Source of the DNA: Pontederia crassipes
Lineage: Eukaryota > Streptophyta > Magnoliopsida > Commelinales > Pontederiaceae
Length of the DNA stretch: 64,000 bases
NCBI GenBank assembly: GCA_030549335.1
Contig: CM060194.1
Span: forward strand, 71,646,077 to 71,710,076
Direction: 5' to 3'
Part shown: positions 10,876-23,500 of the stretch, one piece after another
Numbering within the stretch: position 1 is the first letter of the stretch
Layout: every line of letters starts with the position of its first letter
Made by a program: the position numbers and the translations under genes
The notes under the pieces: model-generated
What the model was told of the DNA's origin: nothing
Seen by the model: only the letters and a program-made list of their open reading frames with translations
The model's database searches: none

Positions 10876-12251
10876 TTAGGAGAACTTGTGATTCCACAAG
10901 TTGTATTTTCTCAGCGTTTTCATTTTCCTTTCATGTCGGCAAATCTTTTTATGCGTTTGACTTTTGAATTTCAATTCAACATGGGGCTGCCACAATTCGT
11001 AAAATCCCACCAAAATTTTGCTACAAAAAAAAATTCTCGAAAGAATTGTCTAGACGTCCCAATCGCTGGAGCTTGGCACCCTCGAAGGAACTTTTCTTAC
11101 CTTTCATAATTTACCTCTCGTTAGCTTTTGAACGAGGAGCGAGAGCTTTTGTTTTCATTGCAATAAATTTTTTCTCACTTTTTTTTAAATATATATATTT
11201 TTGTTAAAATTAAGCACCCCGCTCATCAAGTTTAAATAAATTGCTGATGCGACGTGAAACATGCTGTATATAAGTTCATCTAGCTATAAAATAATTTTTT
11301 TTAAAAAAAATTCCCCTTAAAATAAAGGTTGTGCTTAGGTTATCTTGAGTGTAATATCAACTTTATTCTATTTTCCTCCCTTCGTCTCCGATTTCAAGGG
11401 CCGGCTATTCATGTTGACCAAGAAAGAAAGAAAAAAAAAGGGATGCCATACAAGAAAAGACATTCCTTAGAGTTTAGTCTTTTCAACATTAGAATTAATT
11501 GTTGGACAAATGAACATGGCACCTTTAAGAGGATTGCAACGTTAAAATAGACCATTTTACATGGAAAAATTGGAGAGGTGGTAAATTATCCTGATCATCC
11601 TAAAAATCTTCCTGACGTTCATGGAGGTGATTTTTATTTTCTAAAAAAAAGAGATTTAAAAAATTATGTGTACTAGAAGAATGAATTAGGAAGGTTTATA
11701 TCTTTTTTTCTGAACATTCGTATATACCATGAATAGCTTACTAACGAGTTTATTGATCTCAACGTCTCAACCTTTTTCCCACCAAATTAAAAAAAAAAGT
11801 CTCGATTCTTTTGGAAAAAAAGAAAGAAAAATTGGAGCCCATTGATTCGTAATTTCTGTGGGAGATGATGAGTAGGAAATACAAATTGTCCAATGGCACT
11901 TTTAATTATATATATATATATATATATAAGGAAAAAAGAACATATATATTTTCGATAGTCACCAAAATATTCGAAACTAATTGGACAAAAATGCAGATCA
12001 CTTATGACAAGTCCTGTGCTAATGCAAGACAATATTTTTTTTCTAGGGTTGTTTAGTTGCTTTCGCCAAGAAATCGAGTCAACCTCATCTTTTGAGCCAT
12101 GCAGCGAATGAGAAAGAGTGAGCGTCATTTGCGCATACTTACAAATGAATTATTGAGAGGAAACATGTTAAAGACTTTTGCATGATAAATATTGCGCACG
12201 AAATAAACGTACCAAGACGATTGAAAGAATATTTTTTATCTTAAAATGTTT
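10876..12251. other. AT-rich intergenic stretch
   Basis: No gene was recognised on either strand. The short open frames have no known motif. It holds A and T runs and a (TA)n tract near 11908-11928. Confidence 0.6.
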
Positions 12252-13007
12252 GGGCTGTGTTTGGGTGTCGAAACTTGGGCAAGAACTTACTCAAGTTTCG
12301 ATTTGTTCACCCAAACACTTGAACTGACGGAAACTTTTTAAATTCCCGTCAGTTCTCGTCACGTGACGAGAAGGGAGAACCAAAGTTCTCCCAGGTTCTC
12401 ACTTCTGGCGAGAACCTGGGAGAACTTTGGTTCTCCCTTCAAGCGGCTATTTTTTTTATTTTGCTTTTTTTATTTTTATTTTTTATTTTAATTAGTAGAA
12501 TATTATTAATTACTATTAATATTAATATTATTTAATAAACTAGATTTGTATTATCTTAAATAATAATCAATTATAATATTTTATTTATTAGTATATTATC
12601 AATTAGCTTATAAAATAAATTATAATATATTATAATATTAATAACATATGGAAATAATAAATTATATATTATTATTTTTGTAAATTATGAAATATAATAT
12701 TAACATAAATAATTTTTATAAATTATAAAATATAATATAAATATAAATATTTTTCATAAATAATTATTTTAATTACATAAATATATAATATTTTAATTTA
12801 TTATAATTTTATATTTTATAAAATAATAAATTATATCGTTAATTCTTACTTTTTATCCAAACATCTACTAAAACTTATCTATCAAATCAACTTTTCAAAT
12901 TCTCATCATTACACTTTTCATGCAAACACTCCACCTAAACTTTTCTATCAAATCAATTAATTTCCGAGAACCAACTAGAACTAAAAGTTCACCATCCAAA
13001 CACTGCC
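12252..13007. mobile_element. hAT-like MITE, copy A
   Basis: The left end GGCTGTGTTTGGGTG and the right end, read from the other strand as GGCAGTGTTTGGATG, form a 15-base inverted repeat with two mismatches. The right half (about 12840-13000) reappears in inverse orientation at 43650-43860, with matching stretches such as AAACATCTACTAAAACTTA, so this is a repeat family. The left third is a cluster of inverted repeats and the centre is very AT-rich. I could not find a clear target duplication. The hAT assignment rests on the CAGTGTTTGG-type end only. Confidence 0.65.
12268..12440. repeat. Four successive inverted repeats including a perfect 31-bp hairpin
   Basis: In order: TCGAAACTTG at 12268-12277 pairs with 12292-12301. 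GAACTGACGG at 12321-12330 pairs with 12346-12355. CTCGTCACGTGACGAG at 12355-12370 is a perfect palindrome. 12370-12400 is exactly complementary to 12410-12440, giving a 31-bp stem with a 9-base loop. All four lie within 173 bases at one end of MITE copy A. Such a fold could give small RNA if transcribed; that is inference. Confidence 0.93.
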
Positions 13008-13713
13008 TTGATGAATTTTCAATTAACATAAGATTCAAAATATTATTAACATATTCGAGAGGGACAGGTCACCACCACCAATTAAAAATTTAGATGAGGA
13101 CCTCTCGAGGTGTTTCCTGGTTCGGATTCGACTGGACTTATTTTAGCAATGTGGTGGTTGCATTTCGTTTTCTTCCTCTCTCCTAATCCTTGTGCTGTGT
13201 TATCTTCTCTCTCTTTCTCTATCTTCCCCCTCTGTAAATGTCCTTGTCTATTTGATACTTCTTTTTCTTCTCTTCTTTCCTAGGAAAGATAGTATTATAC
13301 GATATCATTGCAGCCCTCAATCGAGGTGTTAATTAAGGTATCGAGCTATGACACAACTAGGTAAGTTTGTGGTGTTTGGTGGTGATCACATCACATTTCA
13401 GAAATGCAATTGCATAACTACCTTTCTCAGGAAAGATTTCTTCTATTGCATATCTTTACGTACTAAGCCAAAATCTTGAACAGTAGATAGCAATAGAAGA
13501 AAATAAATATGATTTTTTGGTATCAATGGATCTTTTATGTTGAAGTTTGAGTGGCAGGGAGTATTATTTTTCTTATTTGTGATTGTAATTCACCTCTCTT
13601 AAATTATAACTTTTTTTCGCTATAAAATTATAATTTAAGTAATTATCCATTGACAACTTTCCTCCTTTTGTATGTATTCGTCTAATAACATTCGTACTCC
13701 TCATTGTCATTTA

Positions 13714-13764
<51 letters not shown>

Positions 13765-14500
13765 GTATGTTTTACGCGAAATAACAACTACGTTTATTTC
13801 GAGATTTTGTTCAAATAATAGTAAAGGATAAAACTATAGTTAAATAGATCAAAAGACGAAAAAGTAAACAAAAAGTTTGATGGCGTGGCAAATCGTAAAA
13901 CTATGACAAATATGAAGAAGTAGATCATACTACCTTAACGTAGCGCGTTGAAATGAAAATAAGACAAATGTTTAACGAGGAAACAAAAATGACTCTTATT
14001 ATGAATCTTCATGAAAATATAAGTATAATTATTTAACTAATTAAATCATTGGACTTTAGATTATCTTTTCTAATGAATCCAAATACTTACTAACATATAA
14101 ATTTTTTTTTTAAAAAAAAAAGCAGAATCAAAAGATAAGAAGGGAGTGAAGTTGATCAGTTGTCCCTTGATGGAAACACAATATACCTTGCACATATTTA
14201 GTCATTGAATCTCATTGAAAATTGCATCTTTTAAAATATCCAAGTCATTAGATTTTATTTGGGATCGAAATATTAATTTTCCTTATTCTAATTTTTTATT
14301 ATTATCTCGTCCAACTGCTCATATACACGTACGAAAAACATAGTTGTAATATAAAAAATAGCAAATAATGTTCAACTAGTCATGGTTTAATGTTTATGCT
14401 ACTCTTATTAATTACCGTTTTGATTCGGATGGTAAATTAATTAATTGAATAATTTTTTTAATCTACTTTCTATCATAATACTACTACTTAATCTTAAAAG
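13008..14500. other. AT-rich intergenic stretch with (TA)n tract
   Basis: No coding sequence was recognised. A (TA)n microsatellite of about 24 units lies at 13716-13762. Around 13180-13280 there is a pyrimidine-rich (CT) stretch. Confidence 0.6.
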
Positions 14501-14756
14501 AGAGCACAATTATTTTTTTTCATAAAAAAAAGAAATTGAGAAACTTGAAACAATTACAGTAACTGTATTGAGGACAAACAACTTAACTCTGGCTACAGGA
14601 GAATAAACTTGACAAAGAATGAATGCTCCAGCCCCCACTCCGAACACTTCTCTATTCAGCGGCCAAGAATTATGGAACTGTTGAATACTTGAATCATCAC
14701 CGCAAAGCAAATTTTTCATGGAAGTACAGACAGGGGAGCAGCAATGAATCCAATAA

Positions 14757-16823
14757 TCAGCCCAGACTTGATCGAGTCACTTCATACGCCAGGAAACATG
14801 CAGCATTAGCTGGGACACTACGAGCCATGGCTGGCCCGAACCCTCTGTAGAGGCCCTTGATTCCTTCTGAAGCCAGTATCTTCCTCAAGGCATCGACGGA
14901 GCCAGAGTACTTTGGTTTCTTGTAGTCATCGACCTGAATAACACTTTTTACAACATCTGTTGGATAGACAGATACCCAGAAAGATGCTCCGGCGAGGCCA
15001 CCAGCAACTATCAATGAGCCTCTTCCTAGATTTGAAGTGTCCTGACCTCCAGCAAAGTACTGCTTCAGGGCCTCGTAGACACCAAACATGGCGGCATTTC
15101 CTGGGACTTCACGACCCAAAGTCGGAATAAGGCCTTTAAACAGTCCTTTAACGCCAGCTACTCTCACAACATGCTTTGCAACATCAATAGGCCCTCCATA
15201 TTTTACTACAGCAGAAGCGGACGCTGAGTTGGCCAAGGCACTCTGTGCTTGCAGCCTGTTTCATGTAAAATAGCAGAAAAGACAAATATACATATATGAG
15301 CAAAATAGAAGATGACCATAAAATTTGACATGCGACCACTGCAGCTAGTTGAAACATTCTAGCTATTCACTATTTTAGTGAAGGAATGGTCATGTTGAAG
15401 TCGCAACTGGCAAGAACAACACGTTAATTCAATGAATACCTTGACAAAGAACCACTAAGAAATGAAAAAAAAAAGTGCTCGAGAGTTCTAAACTCCACAT
15501 TCATTAATTAAAAACTAGGAAAATAAAAGTGATAAGAGAAATAGAAGAAAAAATAACAGAATAGCTAAGAGGATAATTGAGAGGAAAGATGAGAAACAAT
15601 AAACAGATGGCACATAAGATTTTCCCAAAGAAAGTTGAAAATAGACCAGAAAATAAATTGCGAGATTGCCGAGTCATATAGACAGAGGCTCGAGCATTTT
15701 GTTTCTACCATTTGCAAACAAAAAAAGAACAATAATTACTAGCAGCATAAAAGAATAACCTTGATTGTCAAATCCAAATGAAGAGAGGACAAGCCAATAT
15801 ATGTCAATTGGAGTTCTGGAAAGTGGAAACCTGTTCCATGGATCAAACTCTTATTCTAAACCTTGCGAATTAATAAAATTGCATCCATGATTGAAGCAAA
15901 AGACTGGTTCAAAGTGAATGTCTCCCAAAGGTTCAGGTTATGGTTGAAATAACTTGGAAAATTTTTCAGAGCCTCTGTTGACACCGAATAACAAAATATA
16001 AACATCAAGAAATGCATAACAAATTTATTATGAAATTTATTTTGGCCAAGCCTCCATGATATATCTTTTAGTTCCAATTTCTGTCAAGTTCCCGTGGCAA
16101 AGGTACATCTTTTAGAGAAGGCAATGTCTACATATGAAATGTCTTCCACTCCTAACAATCAGTGTCATGACTCATAGATAACCCCATCGCCAAAAGGCAA
16201 CATCACCAAACATTATGAATATAAGAACATGAGCCATGGTTCAAAGTTATCAATTCTGGTGTAGAAAGAATGATGGATGGTTGCACATCTTAGCAACCAT
16301 TCTTTTCCCCCACCAAAAAAGGGGGGAAAAAAAAAAGAAAACTCTGGTCTAAAATGTTAACTTGTTGTGAACTAATCTTAGATAATCAAACAATCAAGCA
16401 ATTTTTGCAAAAATAAATAAAGGCAACAAACCTGCACTTGATCAGCTCGGTCGGACATGCCAAGAAAGAAACTGCAACTCCAGCGCCAGCACCACACACC
16501 ACTTGTTGGTTCACTGAGAGAGGTTCTCCTGGCTCAGACCTCAGTAATGCTTCCATTTGCCCCCTCACTGTAAATAGAAGAGCATTGAAGGCTGCAACAG
16601 TTGCAAGTGGAGCTCCCATTCCCTTGTACAAGCCTCGTGGGCCTTCTGCTGCAATAGTTTGTTTAACAGCATCCATGGCACCAGCATACTTGGGAAGTTG
16701 GCCAGGTAGGGGTGCAGGCTGACTTTGGAGCTTTACCTTGATTGTGTCAAAAGGGTGACCCACAATCAGTTGTGCTGCACCTCCTACGGTTCCAGCAATA
16801 AGATCCTTGGCTACATCTCCCAT
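14757..16823 (-). CDS. BOU: Mitochondrial carrier, BOU (A BOUT DE SOUFFLE) type
   Basis: The joined frame has exons 16823-16432 and 15255-14757, 891 bases, 296 residues. The intron has GT-AG ends and splits an Arg codon. Three tandem carrier repeats are seen, each with the family signature: HPFDTIK (residues 23-29), PTELIK (124-129) and PTDVVK (229-234). The sequence follows the plant BOU protein closely, including GMGAPLATVAAFNA and the end PANAACFLAYE. BOU is a carrier of the mitochondrial inner membrane linked to photorespiration and first described as carnitine/acylcarnitine-like; the Arabidopsis protein is of about the same length. ATG 16823 was chosen because the reading starts MGDVAKDL right after a splice acceptor (CAG 16826-16824). 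The gene looks intact. The 3' UTR probably runs to about 14500. Substrate is not shown by sequence alone. Confidence 0.93.
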
Positions 16824-18550
16824 CTGTTCCATTTAGTCATGAAAGTAATATTAGACGATTTTGGTTTGTATTAAAAAATTCTTACTAACATGCTCTCTTT
16901 CAAGATGAGCTGATAAGTTCAGTCGCCATGCAGACCAACTGAGGTAAAGAACATGTAACCAGTAAACATGAAAACTACTACCATCGAGCAACAATGCATA
17001 AAATGATTATTTTTTTCTTCTAAAATTCTGAAGGTAGTAAGCTGTCTTTTGAAGTTGTATTTCATAATCCTCATCCTCGAAACCACATTTTGCGAAATAA
17101 GGACAAAAAGGAACCATATAATTAAATCTGTCATAATATTTATTCCTTGATAGAATGTCTATTTACTTCAAGTAAACAATAGAAAAGGACAAACAGATCA
17201 TTAAATCAACAACGAAAAGAAAAATAATCTTAGTAACGCAATCTCGGACATCTGATTGCCTGCATACCACATTTATCCGAAGGGCTTGAACTTTGAGTAG
17301 ATAGAGAATGGACAACTTTCAGGTTCTTTTCTTTCCTCTATATTTTTAAGTAATGGGAGATTGCTACAAGTTAAAAACATGCATATACATGATTATTGTC
17401 AGCATTGATTGGAATAAATCAAGAGAATGTTAATGTTGGCAGCTCTATGTTACAACTATATCACTTCAAAGATGTAGAATATATCAACAATTCACCTCTT
17501 CAACTATGCATACCCAATAAAACAAAGATACTCGATAGTTTATCACCCATTACATGAGAAATTCTCATTTATGCAACTTTTGTATTTGCTCGCTGATTAG
17601 TGCATCACTTTCCTTGATGTGAGGGTCAGCTTGTGTCCAGTAACTAAACTTTATAAAACCTCAGAGATTCAGGTGAGATCTCTGAACAAACATATATCCT
17701 TTCCTTGATTAAACCTTCGGGGATGAAGAAAGAACTCAAATTTCATTCCTCGCATGAAGAATTATACTTCAGCCTCAAAAAGATTTGGATGAACTAAAAT
17801 CTCCAAGATACCATTCAATAACTAACAATTACCTTAATCGAAAATTTTGAACGCCCACAGGAAAAAAATTACCGGACGGTCATAGCGCAGTCCTGACATT
17901 TGAAACAACTAGCTTCCTTTGCCTGCCAAGCCTAAAAAATCATCTCATTTTCTTACAATTACCTCAACCAAATCGTTGTTTCTTGATCTTCTACAAACCC
18001 ACCTCACATGATGCATCCTCTCTGAAGTCTAAGTTAGAATTCTGCAACGCCGATCCGATCGACATCATTCGATGAGAAAAGAGCGCATCGCAACATTGCA
18101 ACACATTGCATCACCCCACCACGGGAAACAAATCCATACTTACCTCAGTACAAGAGAAAAGAGAGAGAGAGAGAGAGCAAAATAGGAATCTACACATTCA
18201 TACAAGAAACGCAGTCGACAAATTGTACAAAAGAAACGAGATCTCGAACGAACGCGAAATACAGACCGAATCCATGCCGAAACAGAAGAAGACAACTCGT
18301 GATTGGAGAAGCGCTAACCTCGGAGTAATCCGACTGTTCTCATAGCTTTTGCTCCTCTTCTTCGAGAAGAAGAAGAGGAATGGAGAGGGAAGAGGTAAAA
18401 AGAAGCTGCTCGTTGGGTTGTTGCGTTGCGCCAAAGCCCCAAAGGACGTCTTAAAAATTGGGAGGGAAGCGGACTCGCGGAGTGGAGTGGAGAAGAGGAC
18501 AAAATAGCGGAGGTGGGCGATGACGACAGCGGCGCAACGCCAGCCATCAG
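16824..18550 (-). other. BOU: 5' leader exon(s) and leader intron of BOU
   Basis: The first coding exon is preceded directly by an intron acceptor, so the leader must come from upstream. The GC-richer block at about 18320-18550, with a CTTCTTCTC-rich leader-like stretch, is the best place for the first exon. Two donors fit: CCGAG|GTTAGC with exon end at 18319, and the stronger CTGAG|GTAAGTATGG with exon end at 18144. A (GA)n tract lies at about 18155-18177. Which donor is used decides whether an ATG at 18343-18341 opens a frame overlapping the main start or a nine-codon upstream frame. Confidence 0.55.
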
Positions 18551-20480
18551 ATTAAGAGAGGCCCGGAGGAGATGGAGGCAGTTGGACCATCCGCTGGGGG
18601 ATCACGGGTCGGTGGACGAGAGAACCTCTCGTGGTTCGCAGCACGGTCCGGTCCGGTCCGACACGGCCGAGGGCGCGTGTGCATCGCTAAATTGTCACGC
18701 GAGACCGCGACACCGACACCCGACACGAGCCGACGGCTTCAACATGTCAAACTGGAGTCCGCCTGTTAGCCAAAGGACAGATCCAAGATTCCAATTTAAT
18801 GCACGTCCGAATAAGAATATTTTAGGCATGCAGCCACATGTTTGGTATCGAACAATTTTTTTTTCAAATGTGGACTATAAAAAGGTAACGTTTCTGTAAT
18901 TATATATTAATATAATTGTCAAATAGTAATATATTGGTGTATTGTCTCGTAAGTCATAATTAATAAAAAAAATTAAATATCATTCTTTCTATTGCCATCC
19001 TATTTAACCTATTTCACTCTTTATATTTTTATATATCTGAGCAACTTTCTAACAATTACCCCAAATGAAGATCAAAATGGCCATTTTATTAGTGTTTACA
19101 TCGCATTATTATAGACATTTCTACATTATGGATATTAATGTTGTCTTTTGTGTAATGAAGAGCAAAAATATATATATTGTTCTTGGACTTCTGAGATGGT
19201 GAAACTTTTTTATACCATAAATAGTGATTACGCACTTAAGATATATGTAGGGTATGCAAAATGAAAAAAATGTACTGAGCTTCTTTGTTTCCAAAACAAA
19301 GCAAAGGGATAACAAAAATATGAGTAATCCTATTATAGAGTTATTGTTTCCCTAATAATTATTCTTATATACTTATTTTTTATTACTTTATTGTTTCAAT
19401 ATAGACAAAAAAATTGAAGATAGCACCAAATACATTAATCACAATAGATTCATTAACTGGTAATTTTTTAGTAACATTCAATTTTAATTGTATTTGGGCT
19501 TTATTCCAATAAAAAACACTAAAATAGTAGTTAAGCATCATAAAAGAAAAATGGTGATGTAAATTAGTAGTTGGTGCCTTAGTGGTAACTTAAAATGCTC
19601 AAAATTCGTGACGTGGACTACTAATCTAATGTAAAGGATGGTAGAAAAGTAACATAAAATGTGTCATGAACATTTGGGAGAAAGAGTTATAAAACTATCA
19701 TGAGTTTATATACAAAAAAATAATAAAAGGGCAAAATTGAAAAAAAAAAAAAAGAAAGAGCGACAGTAAAACTAGTGACAAGAAGAGCACCCTTTAATAA
19801 AACGTGCCAATAAACAATTTTGACATTTCTTTATCCTCTTATATTTTTTCCATTAACACTGAGCCGACTGCATGGGCATTTTCTTTAAACATTTTTACAG
19901 TTCAGTGTTGGTGGCAATTATTTTTCAGTATGATAATTCAGCATAAACGCGCTTTTTCTATCTACGAAATACACAAACATCAAATTGAAAAAGATACGTA
20001 CATGCCTGGTCCCAACACTACATACTCATTATTCTCTGAAAAATATAGCAGTATCCATAGGAGTACTTTAAATGCAACTCTAAACACAACATATGGAATT
20101 ATATACACAACGAAAGCAGACAGCAAGATCCAACATCCGAAAGTCCACAAGTGACATCTTCAGGATCCAAGAACCAGTAGTGCCATGAACTGACAAGCAT
20201 TATGCTAATCACAGTGACGACAGGAAGTACTAATTATCTGACAAAAAAGATTATTGGAGGAAGGAAAACTAAAACTCCCAAATCTTTTTCCATTTGAACT
20301 ATCATGACTACCACAAGAATATGTACAGCCACTAAAACTCAAACTGTGACATTATACTGAGTCCCATCTGTCTAAGATCGCGGCTTCTCTCATATGTACT
20401 TACAGCCGTGACTCCGCACTCTAAAAATAAGAAAAACGAAAACAACTTGGTTGGTTGGAAAAGGGAGAACATTCTGTATG
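18551..20480. other. Intergenic stretch between two minus-strand genes
   Basis: Bases 18551-18780 are GC-rich and may be part of the BOU promoter. From 18900 to about 20000 the DNA is AT-rich with no recognised gene. The part from about 20000 to 20569 is probably the 3' UTR of the AIPP2-like gene. No terminator or polyadenylation site could be fixed. Confidence 0.5.
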
Positions 20481-20569
20481 GCTATGAACAGATGAGTGAC
20501 GTTCAGCTGCTTCGCTAGGTTTGATCTTCAAATTGTATCTAGCAGCAACACAATGATCAAAGTGTGTTT

Positions 20570-23500
20570 TCAAGTGCCACCCCAGAACAGGGAGAGTGAA
20601 GTGCTCTTGTCGGGTTTCTCCAGGAATAGGTTTTCAGTTTTGATGGAGTTCCTTGCCAAGGGAAGAGCGAGAGACAGTGCATCTGAGATGTTAACCATAT
20701 CATCCACTGAAGAACTAGGTTGTTTACCTTTAATGTCACTGTTGATCTTTGAAACTGAAATTTCCTTGGGCAGCCTCTTGCTGGGACCAATAGCTAGATT
20801 AAGATCTATGGTACCAACGCTTGGGCACTCGTCATCATCAGAAGAAATGCTGATGAAATTGATAGGAGTCGAATTCAAACTTTCAGCAAGTTTTGATTTC
20901 TCAGGCATCCACTCGCTGAGGTTGGAATCCTCGTTTTGGACTTCCCCCTCTAAACAGACACCCGGAAATAAATAGGAGTTGGGTTTACTACCTACATCTC
21001 TAAAACTATTCGTATAACGTCTATCGCTAGAATGCTTCATCCTTTTGCATGTTCGATCATCTTCTCCAATGAGAAGGTGGGTGCTATCCTGGGAAACCTT
21101 AAACTTGATAGTGCCCTTAGGATCTTCAGCCAACAATGGCGATGAGCAGAGATGTAAAGGTCTCTTTCTTGAGCTCCAGTTCATGCAATTGATTTCCATC
21201 ACGGCTGGTGCAACTTGCTCGGTTTCACTTTTCAATGAGGACTTTCCCTTAGCTTCTTCCAGATGCAAACTTACATTACCTGCTATTTGTGTCTGTGAAT
21301 ACCAATTCATGAAAATAAGAAAACAATGAATGGGAAACAGAAATTACCTTCTCTAGATTCTGATGTAAGAGAGAGTCTAGCAAGTGGTTTATTAGCATTC
21401 TCTTTGTCATGTGTCTTGATATGGTAATCTTTTTTGACATCAATATTGCCAGATTTACCCTGTTAACACATAAATAATCCTCAAGTGAAACTTAAAGCAA
21501 TTGAACTTGTACAGAAATAAAAGTAATAGGATATAGATGCTAATGTTGAATCTTTTTTCACTCAAAAACAGTTTACCAAAAAAGTTCCATCCCCGATCAT
21601 TGCTGCACATGGCCTTTGGCCATTCAACTCCAGAGAATTTAGAGATGCCTTGGAAGAACCTAGAATTGCAAGTAAGTCATGATATGAATGTGAAGTAATC
21701 AGTTGAGAAGAACCAGTGCTAACAGCCTCCCCAGAAGCTTTTCCGATAGGAAATTCCTCCATCTTCAAAGTATCATTAGACTCCTCCATCTAGCAAATAT
21801 TATCCTGGCTTTAGCTTATGAAAGAGATTGAACAATAACAGAACTTGGATTCACTATGCTCACCTTCACTGATTTACAACTCCCCATGAGTCTCTCTTTT
21901 GGAAAGTCCGATGAACTAATCTTATGGGAGGAGGATACTGATTCCTGAACAAGTGTATGATTAGCCAACTCAAAACCATGGGATTTCTCTTGCAAATTAG
22001 CATGTGTCTTAGAAGAGTCCAGTTTTCTTCCTCTGAAGACTCCCCAAAGAAAGAATAAGGTGTTCCATCCTGAAATAGAACCACATATTATAACGAGGAA
22101 ACCTAGTTTGGACTGTTTCAAGATATCAAGTTGCAAGTACGCATCAACTATGAATTTGCAAAAGATCTATTAACAAAAACTATTACTCTGTGAGGCCTCT
22201 GGCAACGCATTTGAAGGAAATATAAGAAGCTCCACCTCATCAATACTACCAATTAGAGCTAAATCACTTTTCAGCATATCATCCAACAGTGTCCGGTAAG
22301 ACTTCTCATAACTGCAAGAGACAAATATAAGAGTAAATATGCAAATATGGATGACATAAATGTAAAAGGCTCAGATAATAAGTTAATAACCTTTCAAAAT
22401 CCTTTGCAAAGAAATATAAAGCAATATTGGCTTCAGTGGGACTGGTTTCTTCAAACTGCAAAGGCCATGAGCTAACTCGAGGAACTTCCACCAATCGAAT
22501 TCTAGAGGGGAATCGCGCTGCTACACGAGGAACTTTAGGTGATGCAGAAAAAGACATATGCGCTTGTATTCCGCCGACTATTTCGGAACACCTCCCTGCT
22601 CTTGAAATCTCAAAATCACCTCTGCAAATGAAAAAGGATACATGGATAAGGATATAAATACCATAGAAATAAACAGAAATTGGAAAATCAACTGCAATAA
22701 AGCATTTATGGCACGTTTTCACAAAAAGTGCAGACATGAATGGAGAGAGTACCGCCATATGAAATCATGCTGTGGAAATGAAGGAGCTCCCAAGGAACTA
22801 GAAAGTAGAGACGCACAATCAGGCACACATGGAAATGAGAGCTCAGCTATTGGTTCATCTGGAACTGTCAGAGTGGTATTGAGGTCAAACATCAATTGCT
22901 TGACCATCGGTTTCTCTCTTTTGGTAGAATCAACATCAGTGTTTCCCAAAACCTCATCTCCATCGGGTACTGTTTCTGATGGCAAGGTCTTTTCATGAAT
23001 CTTACTTGAAAACGAACTTTTGGAAGGTACCTCTGCAATTATAGTGTCACTTGATACCTTCCGCTCCTCAGATTGCTCAAAATTGTTTGTTCTCTCTCGT
23101 TTGTCAGAAGCAGCATCAGTGGTTCCCAAGCCCTTGTCCCCATTGGTGATCGCTTCTGAAGGCAAGGTGCTATTATCAATATTTGACAATGAAATTTCGC
23201 AAGGTGCCTCAGCTATTGGAGTGTTATTTAATACCATATGGTCCTCATGTTGCTCAAAAAATTTTGTTTTCTTCTGTGTATTTTCATCTAATGATGTTTC
23301 AACTGCATCTTTACACCTATCCCTTTTCTTCAAGTTTACCTTGGCAGAAGGCTTCAAAGAAGTAATATTAATCTTGTCATCACGACACAAATCTGTAGCA
23401 CAATTCATCTCTTTCAATCTATGAGGATATAATGGTTCATCCTTTACCGTAACGACTTGTCTTGAACCAGTAGCAAGAGAATCCATGTCCTTGTCATCCT

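Noticed and set aside
11787..12128. 113-codon minus-strand frame
   Set aside because: It runs through a (TA)n tract and phenylalanine-rich low complexity, with no family resemblance.
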